Source of the DNA: Torreya grandis
Lineage: Eukaryota > Streptophyta > Pinopsida > Cupressales > Taxaceae
DNA length: 64,000 bases
Direction: 5' to 3'
Assembly: GCA_037957365.1 (NCBI GenBank)
Contig: JARHVA010004254.1
Coordinates: forward strand, 20,001-84,000
Positions 23,920-34,800 of this stretch are shown here, one piece after another. The position numbers were made by a program, and so were the translations under genes. Every line of letters starts with the position of its first letter. Within the stretch, counting starts at the first letter, position 1. A model generated the notes under the pieces. That model was not told the origin of the DNA. It searched no databases and was given only the letters and a program-made list of their open reading frames with translations.

Positions 23920-25286
23920 CTTACAGGATCTTCTAAATTTTGATTTCATCTTCTCTTAACCAAAACCAACACCTGTCAAACCTCAATTTATCTATACATG
24001 CCCTCCTCATGGAATAGCTCAATATGACATAGGTGCCCAACAATTTGAAGAAGATAGTGTGATGAGGTAGAAAATTATTTAATAAGAATGCCAAGAGATA
24101 TACTAGGAAGTCCAAACCTATCAATGGTCTATGACATAAATATTGATTACAATGGCAATCTTGTAGAAGCCATTTCTCAATGGGTAGACAAGATAATAAA
24201 TGTCCTACTCTTCAATCCCACTTGGGATGATGCCACTATTGTTTTATAATCTACTAGATCATTTCAAGGAGATCTTAGGTTTTGGTGAGAAAAACTATAA
24301 GAAATGGTTGATCCAAATCCCATGGATACACATGATCATCCTCACATAGTCACAAGGACATGGATAGGAACATGTAGTCTTGCTAGACTTCTAAAAATGA
24401 TGATTCAAAAATTTATTCTTAGTAAACTATAAACATTAATATACAAAGATTGATGACTTCAAAGTCTATAGAATCTTATGATTTAAAGTAATAGAATAAG
24501 TTAAAAATTTGTTATTAGACTCTAGCATTCCAGACTAATCAGTCAAACAAAGTAGAGCACAAGCTTACTTTTATCTGTAAACTTCCATGTAATCTACGAC
24601 TATCTTAGATGAGTTTAATAAATCAGACCCTCCATAAGAGCAAACATAATTTTGATAGATTATTTATTTAGTAAATCATAACCTTAAAAATATGTGCTTA
24701 GGGAAGAAGATCCGTAAATATATGAAGAAAGATAAGAATTACCAAGTATAGACCTAGTTTTAGTAGGTATGGTTGCTCTAACAGACAGCTTAAGATAGAA
24801 GAAATAAGGTTCTTGTTTCATTTAGTTTTAGTATGTATGGCTGATCTAACATGATTCATCATCACGTATAGACTAGAATCATAATAAATATAAAATTAAA
24901 AAGATAGGATTTCAACTAGGATCCAAGACTCCTCATTTAAATAAAAGATCTCAGCCAATATCTTAAAAAACATTGGATATATAATTTTTTTATAATAGGA
25001 AAAACATTGTCAAAATTCATGAGAACAATACTATCATCCCTTGGGAAATAAAAATTAAATGTTCTCATACACCAAGCCATCAAAATATAATTTAGACTTG
25101 AGCCTGAAGCCATTAAAGACATTGTTCGAAGAGAATAAATTGTAGTATTCTAGATGCATGCATCATGCCAATATACCAATCACCCTTCCTGGATCAAAAA
25201 ATTAGAGAAATTTTACATAATTTACAATATAATTCCTATATTTCTTAATATCTCCCTCGACACTGAGATTCAAGACATAAATGATC
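23920..25286 (+). pseudogene. Coding relic, possibly the capsid region of an endogenous pararetrovirus
   Basis: Plus-strand frames with stops read KPTPVKPQFIYTCPPHGIAQ, then ISQWVDKIINVLLFNPTWDD, RSFQGDLRFW, and NPMDTHDHPH, then LLLDSSIPD. The pattern of a helix-rich segment followed by F-x-G-x-x-x-x-W is typical of capsid or gag proteins of reverse-transcribing elements. A copia element interrupts the stretch at 25287, and a pararetroviral polymerase relic resumes directly after it at 31.3 kb on the same strand. I therefore infer that the two belong to one viral copy. No intact CCHC knuckle was found, so the assignment stays tentative; a gag of another retroelement is the alternative. Confidence 0.35.
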
Positions 25287-25982
25287 TATTAAAATAATGT
25301 TATTTTGACTTTCTACAACCACCTATGGAGTATGACAGCTATAAAAATTAAATGCAACCTTTCAAATTTGAAACTTGGAGCCCATTTGGCTTGTTTTGGG
25401 GGAAATATACAAGTCAGGTGAGTAGTTATAAAAGATAAAAGAAAAAGAAAAGGAAATGAAAATACTCATTCAATGAAAAAAATGTAGTAGCGGTCTGAGG
25501 GAAGTGTATGAGCAATAGTAGGAGAGAGAATGCAATAGTAGAGCATCAGAGTAGCAACTCAAAGATGGATAGAGAGAAGGGGGAAAGAATAGGAGAAGAG
25601 CATAGCTATCCATAGAAAAGGGAAAGAAAAATAGTCATTAGTTTGGTGTAATCTACAGCTAGTTGCATAGGATAACAGAGCAATAGCTTGAAAGAAGAAA
25701 ATAAATCAGCCTATAGGAAAGAGAGCAGGGAAGAGAATAAGGAAAGTCTTTTTTATATGTTTTTTGTGTATTATTTTTATAAACAACAACTATGTATGTA
25801 ATCAATTTAGAAGTTTTTTGATATATATTTGTGTGTTTTCTATCATTCTATTTTTTCCCCTATTTCAATCTTGTGCTATCTAATTTGTTACCCACCTAGG
25901 CCTTCAAATTTGGTATTCTTTCTTGCACACATTTTACACTTTTTTCTTCCAAAAACCAATATAGATGTTTGTTATTCCAACA
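25287..25982 (+). repeat. 5' LTR of the 25-31 kb copia element
   Basis: The 696-base LTR starts TATTAAAATAATG (TGTTAAAATAATG in the other copy) and ends CCAACA. It shares long runs with 30556-31269, such as TTTCAAATTTGAAACTTGGA. Confidence 0.88.
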
Positions 25983-25984
25983 AC

Positions 25985-25996
25985 TGGTATCAAAGC
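25985..25996 (+). other. Primer-binding site of the 25-31 kb copia element
   Basis: TGGTATCAAAGC lies two bases after the 5' LTR. It differs by one base from the usual TGGTATCAGAGC complement of initiator tRNA-Met. Confidence 0.85.
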
Positions 25997-26049
25997 AGCT
26001 AGGTTCTAAGTTCATTTAGACATGGCAACATGAAGTTTAGGGTCATGAC

Positions 26050-26930
26050 AAAAACCCCCTATGTTTAATGGGAAAAACTATAATGTGTGGAGCATCAAAA
26101 TGAAAACTATATTCATATCTCAAGAGCTATGGGAGTTGGTTATAAGAAGGTTGCATGCATGGTAGTATTCAATGCATTAACTCAAGAACAAAGGAATGTG
26201 CTAAAGAAAAATAAGAGAAAATATGCTAAGGTAATCAGCTACATACAAATGGACTTAGTTGATTCAATCTTTCCTAGGATAGTATTAGTTATCCATTCTA
26301 ATCAAGTATGGGATATTTTGAAAATTTTCTATCAAGGAAGTGACAAGGTGAAGCTTATCAAGTTGCAGATCTTGACAAGAGACTTTGATACCCTATAAAT
26401 GAAGGAGAATGAATCTATCAATGACTTCTTCATAAGGATAATAAATATTGTCAATCAAATGAAGACATGTGGTGATACCTTTGAAGATCATAGGATCATT
26501 AAGAAGGTGTTGAATAGCCTTCCAATTATATTTGAACCTATAGTGGTTTCAATAGAAGATTCAAAGGATTTGAGGCAATTGTCGATGGATGAGTTAATGG
26601 GTTCTTTGCAAACCCATGAATAAAGGTTGAATAGGTCAGCCACCTCCTCCCATGAGCGAGAATTCAAAACCAATATGAATGTGAAAGGAAGGGTGAGAGG
26701 ATAAAAAAATAAAGGAAGACAAATAACTTGTAGCATTCAAGAAGGTAGAAGGCATAGCCATCAAGAACCACATGGGAGAGAAAGAGGAAGGATCAACACC
26801 ACTTCTAGAGGTGGATCTACACAAAGGTATGATAAATCTAGTGTCCAATGCTATTATTACAAGAGGTATGGACATTATTCTAGTGAGTGTAGAAAGAAGG
26901 AGTATGACATGAATAAGGAAATTTAAAATT
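26050..26930 (+). pseudogene. Copia gag (frameshifted) with decayed zinc knuckle
   Basis: The frame opens with NGKNYNVWSIKMKTIFISQE, typical of the copia gag N-terminus, then shifts. The body continues as VWDILKIFYQGSDKVKLIKL, then NESINDFFIRIINIVNQMK and VLNSLPIIFEPIV (the UBN2-type gag fold). A basic tail leads to the knuckle CYYYKRYGHYSSEC at 26849-26890, where the second Cys of CX2CX4HX4C is Tyr. One stop separates 26087-26398 from 26399-26623. Gag would have formed the particle and bound RNA. Confidence 0.8.
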
Positions 26931-26989
26931 TATCTCATACACAAGAGGCTAAACCTAATAGGAATGAGAAAGGTGGAATCTTATTCATT

Positions 26990-28075
26990 GCATATAACAT
27001 TGTCGAGCAAAGTAATAAAGAGACGTGGTACTTGGATAGTGGTTGTGGAAACCACATAAGTGGAAACAAAGAGATATTCAACCACATAGATGACTCAATT
27101 AAATCATAGGTGAAGATGGGAAAAAATGATAAATTTCCCTTCATGGGCAATGACACCATTTATATCCACACCAAGCAAGGTGACAAAAGGAAGATTCAAG
27201 ATGTCTATTATGTACTTGGGTTGAAACACAACCTTATCAGCATAGGGCAACTTGTGCAGGGGTACAAGGTCATATTTGAGAATGGAGGATGCATCATCTT
27301 TAATAGGAGTGGATGCAATAGGCATATTGTAGTAGTCAAAATGAAAAGTAATTGAGTTTTTCTATTGAGAATGCAATATGACCTCATAGTAGCACTTAAA
27401 ACTATGGTAGTGGATGAGTCTACTCTTTGTCATCTTAGGTATGGGAATTTGAGATTTGGAGGCATGAAAATTCTTCACAAGAAACACATGGTGAAAGGGC
27501 TACCCCTTATAGAACATCAAAACAAGGTATGTGAAGGATGCATATTAAGGAAGCAACATAGGAGTACACTTCTTATGGATAAGGCATAAAGAGATAGAGC
27601 TCCTTTAGAGCTAATACATTCAGACTTGTGTGGTTCAATGAAAACCCACTCCCTATCCAATAATATCTATTTCATGACATTTAAAGACTATTATAATTGA
27701 AAGATATGGGTGTACTTTTTAAAGAACAAACCAAAAGTATTTGAGACCTTCAAGCAATTCAAGACCATGGTGGAGAAGCAAAATGGCCATTACATCAAGA
27801 TTTTGAGGATGGATAGAGGGGTAGAGTATATCTCCAATATGTCCATGAATTTTTACAAAGATCATGGCATAAAGAAGAAATTTACAGCTAGGTATACACC
27901 ATTACAAAATGGTGTGGCCGAGAGGAAGAATAGAACCATCCAAGAGATGACAAGGAGCATGCTAAAGGCAAAAGGTTTGCCTAATAATTTTTGGGATGAG
28001 GCTATAGCAGTATCCATGTACTTGTTGAACATTTTTCCAACAAAGAGTGTAAGGGATGTGATCCCTTAAGAATCA
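26990..28075 (+). pseudogene. Copia protease, pre-integrase and integrase (interrupted)
   Basis: The protease site TWYLDSGCGNHISGN is intact, with DSG at 27035-27043. The pre-integrase zinc segment carries HLRYGNLRFGGMKILHK and CEGCILRKQH. The integrase core shows LIHSDLCGSMK (first Asp), MDRGVEYIS (second Asp) and LQNGVAERKNRTIQEM (Glu). It stops at VRDVIP before ESW. Stops fall after IKS, near RDR and after DYYN. The three catalytic residues are present, so decay here is by stop codons rather than by active-site loss. Confidence 0.82.
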
Positions 28076-30075
28076 TGGAGAAACTATAAGCCAAGTGTAG
28101 AACACCTTAGAGTGTTTAGTTGTGTAGCATATACACACATTCCCAAGCAAAGAAGAATGAAATGGGATGATAAAGGTGAGAAGTTTATTTTCATAGGGTA
28201 TAGTGACCAATAAAAACCATACCAGTTATATAATCTCATCACCAAAGAGCTCATAATCAACTAAGATATTCAATTCATTGAGCATGAAGATTGGGAAGAG
28301 AGAAAAGAAGAAGAGCATGTGGAAACAAGTTCTGGTGGACCCTTTATTGAATTTGATACAACATGTAGTACAACCACTAATGCACCAAGTTGGACCCTTA
28401 TTTCACATAGGGTTGATTCATCTAATGACAACAACCATCATGGAGGTCAAAGAGTTGTACAAGAGTCAACATCATCCTCCTCTAACTCAAATCAATGCCA
28501 AGTAAAGACAAGGAGCTTGCAAGAAGTCTATGAGTAGTTAAGGTATGAATAAAATCAAGATGAAACAATGAATTATGCACTCTTTCTATCATCTGATCCA
28601 ATCTAATTTGAAGAAGCAGTTAAAGACAACAAGCAGTATGAGGCAATGGATGAATTAATGCATACCATAGAGAGAAATGATACATGTGAGTTAGTTGACC
28701 TACCAAAAGGAAAAGAGGTCCTAAGAGTTAAGTGGGTGTAAAAGACAAAGACTACTCCTAAAGGTAAGATATAGAGGCATAAGGAAAGACTAGTGGTGAA
28801 GGGCTACAAGCAAAGGCCCAGACATGATTACAATGAAATATTTGCACCTATAATAAGGCTAGAAACCATAAGGACAATCATAGCCATTATTGCCCAACAC
28901 AAGTTAAAGGTCCATCAAATGGATGTGAAGTCAAAATTTTTGAATGGAGTGCTAGAAGAAGAGGTCCATGTCAAACAACCACCTAGATATGAGATTCTAA
29001 AGTATGAGAACAAAGTGTATAGGCTGAAAAAGTTGTTATATGTCTCAAGCAAGCCCCAAGAGCATGGTGCAATCATATAGACTCATATTTTTTAAGTAAC
29101 AACTTTAATAAAAGTGCAAGTGATCCCACACTATACATCAAAGCATGTAAGGAAGGTATTTTGATTGTTGTATTGTATGTAGATGATCTAATATTCATAG
29201 GTAATGCAAATCATTTCATTGAAGAATTTAAAATAGCCATGAAAAATGAATTTGTGATCACTGATTTGGGGTTCATGAAGTATTTTCTTGGAATAGAGGT
29301 CAAAAAAATGGATGAAGGCATATTCATATGCCAAACTAAGTATACAAATGAAATTTTGAAAAAGTTCAAGATGCTAGACAAAAACCTGGTATTTGCACAA
29401 ACTTAAACAAGTCTTAAGTTATGGAGAGATGATTGCAACAACAACATAGACCCCACAATCTATAAGATCCTAGTGAGAAGCCTAATGTATTTGACTACAA
29501 CAAGGCTAGACATCATGCATGCAGTCAACCTCATATGAATATTTGTGGAGATGCTAAAGGAGACACATTGGCAAGTGGACAAGAGGATATTGAGGTACGT
29601 GAATGGAAGAAGAGATTATAGAGTTTTGTATGTAGCAGCATATGAGTTTTAGCTTGTTTGTTACACAAATAGTGATTGGATAGGAAACCTTGATAACTAA
29701 AAGAGCACTTTAGGGTATTTATTTCATCTTGGGTCGGGAGTCATATCTTGGGCTTCAAATAGAAATCCATAGTGTCACTTTTTATAGCTAAAATAGAGTA
29801 TATAGCAGCCAATGTAGTAGCATGTCAAGCTATATGGTTGATAAAGATACTTTCTAATTTGTATGAAGAACAACAAGGAGCTTCTATAGTCTATTGTGAT
29901 AATGTATGATCCATAGCATTGTCAAAGAACCCCATATTTCATGGTAGGAGCAAACACATTACAATCAGGTATCACTTCATTCGAGAATTAGCTGAAATTC
30001 ATGTCATAAAACTTAGCTTTTACAAGTTTGATTAGCAACTAATTGATATTTTCACTAAGCTTTTATCTAAAGACA
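28076..30075 (+). pseudogene. Copia reverse transcriptase and RNase H (interrupted and frameshifted)
   Basis: After the integrase tail (VFSCVAYTHIPKQRRMKWDD) come YEAMDELMHTIERNDTCELV, KERLVVKGYKQRPRHDYNEI and APIIRLETIRTIIAIIAQ, then VHQMDVKSKFLNGVLEEEV. A frameshift near 29035 precedes LKQAPRAW. The catalytic YVDDLIFIGN is intact near 29180. RNase H follows with SLMYLTTTRLDIMHAVNLI, CYTNSDWIGN and SKNPIFHGRSKHI. It ends near 30075. The enzyme would copy element RNA; the shift and stops prevent this. Confidence 0.82.
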
Positions 30076-30076
30076 C

Positions 30077-30546
30077 ATGCATCTAAGAGGAAGATTAGGG
30101 GTCATAAATGTAGCATCATTAGACCTACATAGTGTTATGGTATCTCTAGAGTCTCATAGCAGAGCTATAAACTCAAACAATATAGTTCTAGACTCATACA
30201 ACAGAGCTACAAATTACAGCGGGGTAGCTATGGATTTTGATAGTTCAACTACAGATTTTATCAATCCAATTATAGATTACAGGGTAGCTATGGATTTTAA
30301 CAGGGTAGTTATGGATTTCAATAGGGTAGCTATGGATTTTGATAGTCCAACTACAAATTTATAGTCTAGCTATGGATTTTGGTAGGGTAGCTACAGATTT
30401 TAACAATTCATTTACGAAATTCAGTAGCGAAGCTCCGGACATGCATAAAAAAGATGCAGAAGTATTTGGGAAGCTAAAGAGAATTTATAAGGAGGTTTTG
30501 GAAACTGAGAAAAGTTTATCTAGACCATATTAGGAAGGTCAAAATT
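30077..30546 (+). repeat. 21-base tandem repeat after the copia RNase H, open in frame
   Basis: Between the end of RNase H and the polypurine tract, a 21-base unit close to AGGGTAGCTATGGATTTTAAC recurs, clearest from 30218 to 30410. Because 21 is a multiple of three, the repeat translates into heptapeptides of the type RVAMDFN, and frames of 95 and 64 codons result. I do not call a gene: the region is where the 3' untranslated part of a copia element belongs, and no known family fits. Confidence 0.6.
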
Positions 30547-30555
30547 AAAGGGGAG

Positions 30556-31082
30556 TGTTAAAATAATGTTATTTTGACTTCCTATAGCAACCTACGAAGT
30601 ATGACAGTTGTCGGAATTAAATGCACCCTTTCAAATTTGAAACTTGGAGCCTATTTGGCTTGTTTTGGGGGAAAGCTATGAGTTAGGTGAGTAATTAGAA
30701 ATGACAAAAGAAAAAGAGAAGGAAATGAAAATATTCATTCAATGAAAATATGAAAAAGCAGTCTGAAGGAAGTGTATGAGCAGCTGGTGGAGAGAGAACG
30801 TAACAGCAGAGCATCAGAGCAGCAACTCAAAAAGGGAGAGAGAGAAAGGGAAAAGAACAGGAGAAGAGAAGAGCTGTCCGTAGTAAAGGGAAAGAGCAGC
30901 AGTCAGTAGTTTTGTAGAATATACAACTAGCTGCATAGGAAAACAGAGCAGCAACTTGAAAGAAGAAAACAAAGCAGCCTGTAGGGAAGAGAGCAGGGAA
31001 GAGAATAAGGAAAGCCCTTTCTATATGTTTTTTGTGTGTTATTTTTATAAACAGAAGCAGCTGTGTATGTAATCACTTTGGA

Positions 31083-31119
<37 letters not shown>

Positions 31120-31269
31120 GTGTTTTCTATCATTCTATTTTCTCCCCTATTTCAACCTTACGTTGTCTAATTTGCTGCCCACCTGGGCCTTCAAATTTGG
31201 TATTATTTCTTGCATACATTTTGCAATTTTTCCCTTCCAAAACCATTACAGCTGTTTGCTCTTTCAACA
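30556..31269 (+). repeat. 3' LTR of the 25-31 kb copia element
   Basis: The 714-base LTR begins TGTTAAAATAATG and ends TCAACA. It is 18 bases longer than the 5' LTR, largely because of a TA microsatellite at 31087-31115 where the 5' LTR has only GATATATATTT. Confidence 0.88.
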
Positions 31270-32640
31270 AGATCAAATTATCTCAAAATGTTGTAGTCTG
31301 AATCCATAGATTCATCCATGTAGTCTGAATCCATAGATTCATCCATACTGGACATAAAACTAATTGATGAATGTGTAGATGTATACGAGAAGCTTCACCC
31401 ATGCCACGAAAAAGATAAAGAGACGATGGACCCGGTAATTGGAGAACTTCTAAAGAGGTTTGATCAGAGAGTTCGGAAGAAGATATAATTGTCTAGCATT
31501 TATGGTTGAAAATAATTTAGAAGAAAAAGTGTGGAAAGAAAAGAATTGTTATTGACTACATCAAGTTGAATAAAAACACTCGGCCTTTCCACTGCCCAAT
31601 TCCCCACAAGCTACAATTGATTCAGCAAGCAACTCAGTATAAGGTCTTCTCAAGCTTTGATTGTAAATATAGGTTTCATCAGATAAAAATGAAAGAAGAC
31701 GATATCTAGAAAACTTCCCTTTTAGCCAGACAAGGAAACATTAAATGGCTTGTTATGCTATTCGGACTAAAAAATGCATCGGGATCATCCCAGAGAAGAA
31801 TGGATCAGATTTTCAAAGACTAGAAGAATATCCTGTATACATAAATGATATGATGATCAGAATCGAAAATGAAGAACTGCACCTCTCCCAGGATCTTCTA
31901 GCAGTCATCTCTAAGGTCAGGCTTTTTCAGAACCTAAGATTAGGCTTTTTCAGAAAGATATTGAATTATTAGGAGCACATACCATTGATGGAAAGATTTA
32001 ATTACAAGAACATATTTTGAAAAAGTTTTCCTAGTTTTCAAGACTAAATGGACATAAAGACACTCCAACATTTTCTTGGATGTCTTAACTATCTTGGAAA
32101 CTTCTATAAAGCTCTTGCAAAATACTGTAACGTACTTCAAAAACAATTGAGTCAAAAGTGAAAATATCTTGACAAACGCAGTCATTACAATCCAGAAAAT
32201 AAAGCAAAAATGTAAACAACTCCTTGCACTCCAGTTACCTGTTGAAGATAAACTCTTGTCCTTAATTATTGATGCCTCTGACCAGTTTTGGGTTGCTTGT
32301 CTCATACAGGTTGTTTCAGAAAAATAAGAATCCCTCTTTGGATATGCTAGCAGTGAATTCAAAAATGTTGCCTTGAACTATTCCACATTTGAAAAAGAAG
32401 ATCTAGCCATGCACAAGGGCATCCAATCATTTAAATTATTCCTCATAGGTGTTAAATTCGTTGTAAGAACTAATAATGAGGGATTGACTAGTTTTATGAA
32501 AAGTAATATTGCTAAGAAACTTGTCCAAGGGAGTTTGTTAAGATGGTAAGCAGATGTTGATGAGTACAGGTTTGATGTATTACATGCTCCAAATGCTGAA
32601 GACTCAGAGCGTGTGCCTGTCTAAAAGAGGAGAACAAGGT
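31270..32640 (+). pseudogene. Endogenous plant pararetrovirus polymerase relic (Caulimoviridae-like RT and RNase H)
   Basis: From 31533 the plus frame reads GKKRIVIDYIKLNKN, then VFSSFDCKYRFHQIKMKE. FDCK-x-x-F-x-QIK is the caulimovirid form of this reverse-transcriptase block; Ty3/gypsy has a D-L-R-x-G-Y type. A TAG at 31707 and later stops follow, with WLVMLFGLKNAS and, in another frame, the catalytic box YINDMM in place of Y-x-DD. RNase H begins at IIDASDQFW (near 32270) and continues through YSTFEKEDLAMHKGI and FLIGVKFVVRTNN, where family members usually have T-D-N, to EYRFDVLHAPNAED. Stops, a shift and two lost catalytic Asp positions make it non-functional. Family assignment rests on motifs seen here; genus is not determined. 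Confidence 0.72.
31294..31346. repeat. Exact tandem duplication, 27-base unit
   Basis: TAGTCTGAATCCATAGATTC followed by ATCCATG occurs twice in direct succession; the second copy is identical through 26 bases. It lies 24 bases beyond the copia 3' LTR, within the viral relic. Confidence 0.95.
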
Positions 32641-34690
32641 TTATTGGTTTTTCCCAAAACCAGTCATCCAGCCAGTTGAACGTCACCCACTTTGGTTTAT
32701 TTGTTTCTCCACCTAAACAGATTGTCTAGAAAAACGAAAATCCTCTATTGCTTTGGTAGTGTTAAGCCAAAACTACACGGCCGAGTGATCCTCATTCACT
32801 CACAAGTTTATGTGATTTCTAAAAGATTGCAGTGTCTTATGAAGTGACATATTATACGAGATCAAATGGGTATCCCTTCAAGAATCTTTGTACCTAATCA
32901 TTGTTCCAAACATAAATGGTTTACTATGATGGTCTAATTCTAAGAATTGATTAAGCTTTTAACTATGATTAGCATTGCACTTCTTTAAACAATCAGAATG
33001 CCACCTTTGCATGGAAGCTAAGCGGGCTTAACAAACCCCATGAATATTCTCTAATTAGTATATATGTACACCATTGAGTGTAATATTAGGCCACTTTAAT
33101 ACTTTTGAATGCATTAAGTGAAGTAGGTCCACGGTTTCCACGTAGGTCACAATGTTACTTAATAAGACCACATCACACGTAGGTCACAATGTCACTTAAT
33201 TAAACCACAGCACTGTTTATTAGATAAAAGTGTCTTTTTAATATTTGAATGGTCCTAAGACAATTAAACATTGATGCTACAATGGAGACCTGAGCTATGC
33301 ATCTATTTTTGTATTAAAATGAAACCTCTATCGTAACACGTAAATAGACCTTGTATGATTAAAACTAGCTCAGGCATTTTGTGAGGGGATGATACGAGTG
33401 TTATGCTAAGATGGGGGAACATGTCACTATCACGTATAACGTATGTCCTTAATAAAAAAAAATTAAATGCTTAAGTCTGGTTTTTGTGAACAGTGATCAT
33501 AGAGACATGAAGATCACACTATTCATGGAGATTTCACAAGGTTGCGAGTATGAATTTCAACATCACGAGTTAAATAAAATATATTTAATTTTTTTATGGA
33601 AAGCCTTTACTCATGTTAACTTATGTCTTTTATTTATTCTATATTAAATCTTAAGGCTTGCATTCTCAGTTCATCGAGACACGGATTCCACGTAGTTCAT
33701 GGAGTGGTCTCAGGTAGTGTAACTTTAGGAATCTGAAGAGCAACAAATTCATTAGTGCCTTGTTAGTGAATCTCAAGAGAATTCAAATATAAAAATGCAA
33801 TGAAAACTAAACCACTCTTTCCTAAGTACTAGGTTGAGATTAACACAGTGAACAAAACTAAAAATAAGAGAAAAAAAATATACAACAATATTGCCTCCCT
33901 TGTCAAAACTAGTGTTTACTTGTTGGCATAGAGGATGTTCTTGCTCGGCTTATGGCATTAGAGACTTTGATCGCATTCTCCATCTTGGCAACATTTTTTT
34001 GAGACCACATGTGGTTTTCCTTGGCTTGACTTGGCTTGGTGTGAAGTTTCTGAAATCAATTTGACATTATAACATTACTTTGAGGGCTTCTTGAAGGCAT
34101 TCTTGCAAAATAACCTAACTCTAACCCTAGGGAGGTTAGGTTTACTTCTAAGTTTGGTTGAGTCTAAAATAATCTAAGTTGAGTTTAGGTTAACCTTGGC
34201 TTGGGTCAAAGCAATTATAAAGGATTGATAACTCATTTTAGATATTTTTGAGCCATGAAAACTCATACAAGATATTTATGAGGTTGTGACTCACCTTTTT
34301 TTAGAATTTTAAGAACTAATAGCTCCCTTGACTTTGACCTCATGTTTATTGCAAAATTATTTTTCTAGAAAATGTAATTCCCTAGTTCAACTTGGAATTT
34401 TTGCTTAAGCAAGGTAATTAAGATTTGATTTTTAATTAATATTGCTTAGGGTTTTTAGAATTTTATGAATTGTTTTAAATGTTTTGCATTAATAAATCAA
34501 CAAGACAAGAATGTCAATTTGTTAAGCCACAATTTGACTAGAGTTGAATCCAAGCTAGGTTATCGATGCATACAAGGTAATATCCTAAATAAGCAAGCCT
34601 CAACATGTTTTTAGGTAATTATATCCTATACGCAGATGAATTAGGGTAATCTAGTGAATTTTAGGCTTAAATTACATCATTTGCTAGTCA
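32641..34690. other. Noncoding stretch, perhaps the intergenic region of the viral relic at its start
   Basis: No protein frame is supported. Pararetroviruses carry a long noncoding regulatory region after the polymerase, and 32.7-33.7 kb could be its remnant; this is inference. It includes two 34-base copies at 33139-33172 and 33176-33209. From 33.9 kb the sequence looks like ordinary AT-rich repeat DNA up to the truncated copia LTR at 34691. Confidence 0.35.
33139..33209. repeat. Tandem 34-base repeat with CACGTAGGTCACAATGT core
   Basis: Two copies that differ at three positions lie three bases apart. A related CACGTAG occurs again near 33690. Repeated short blocks of this kind occur in viral and LTR promoters, but no function is shown here. 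Confidence 0.8.
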
Positions 34691-34800
34691 AAGGCTTTAT
34701 TTTTCTAAAAAATATATTAACTAATTATTAAATAAATTACATGATTATTTTGTGTAATTGAAGTTGTTGTAGAATTGGAGTCAACAACAATTAACCAACA
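34691..34800 (-). repeat. Truncated 3' LTR of the 34-39 kb copia element
   Basis: Only the first part of the LTR is present, starting TGTTGGTTAATT on the minus strand after a purine run CAAGAGAGAGAA. The match to the 5' LTR stops near 34691, and the sequence further left is unrelated to the 5' LTR. Confidence 0.75.

Larger units (their letters stand above)
25287..31269 (+). mobile_element. Ty1/copia retrotransposon with both LTRs, inserted in a viral relic
   Basis: LTRs lie at 25287-25982 and 30556-31269, with primer-binding site TGGTATCAAAGC at 25985-25996 and polypurine tract AAAGGGGAG at 30547-30555. The flanks TGATC (25282-25286) and AGATC (31270-31274) match at four of five bases. The interior gives gag, protease, integrase, reverse transcriptase and RNase H in copia order. 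Long parts remain open: 119 codons in integrase, and 95 and 81 in reverse transcriptase. Several in-frame stops sit where CAG, CAA or CGA would be expected, consistent with C-to-T decay. This is the best preserved polyprotein relic in the window. Confidence 0.9.

Noticed and set aside
34100..34200. CTAACCCTAG/GGTTAGGTTT words resembling plant telomere repeat
   Set aside because: There is no tandem array of TTTAGGG; the words are isolated.
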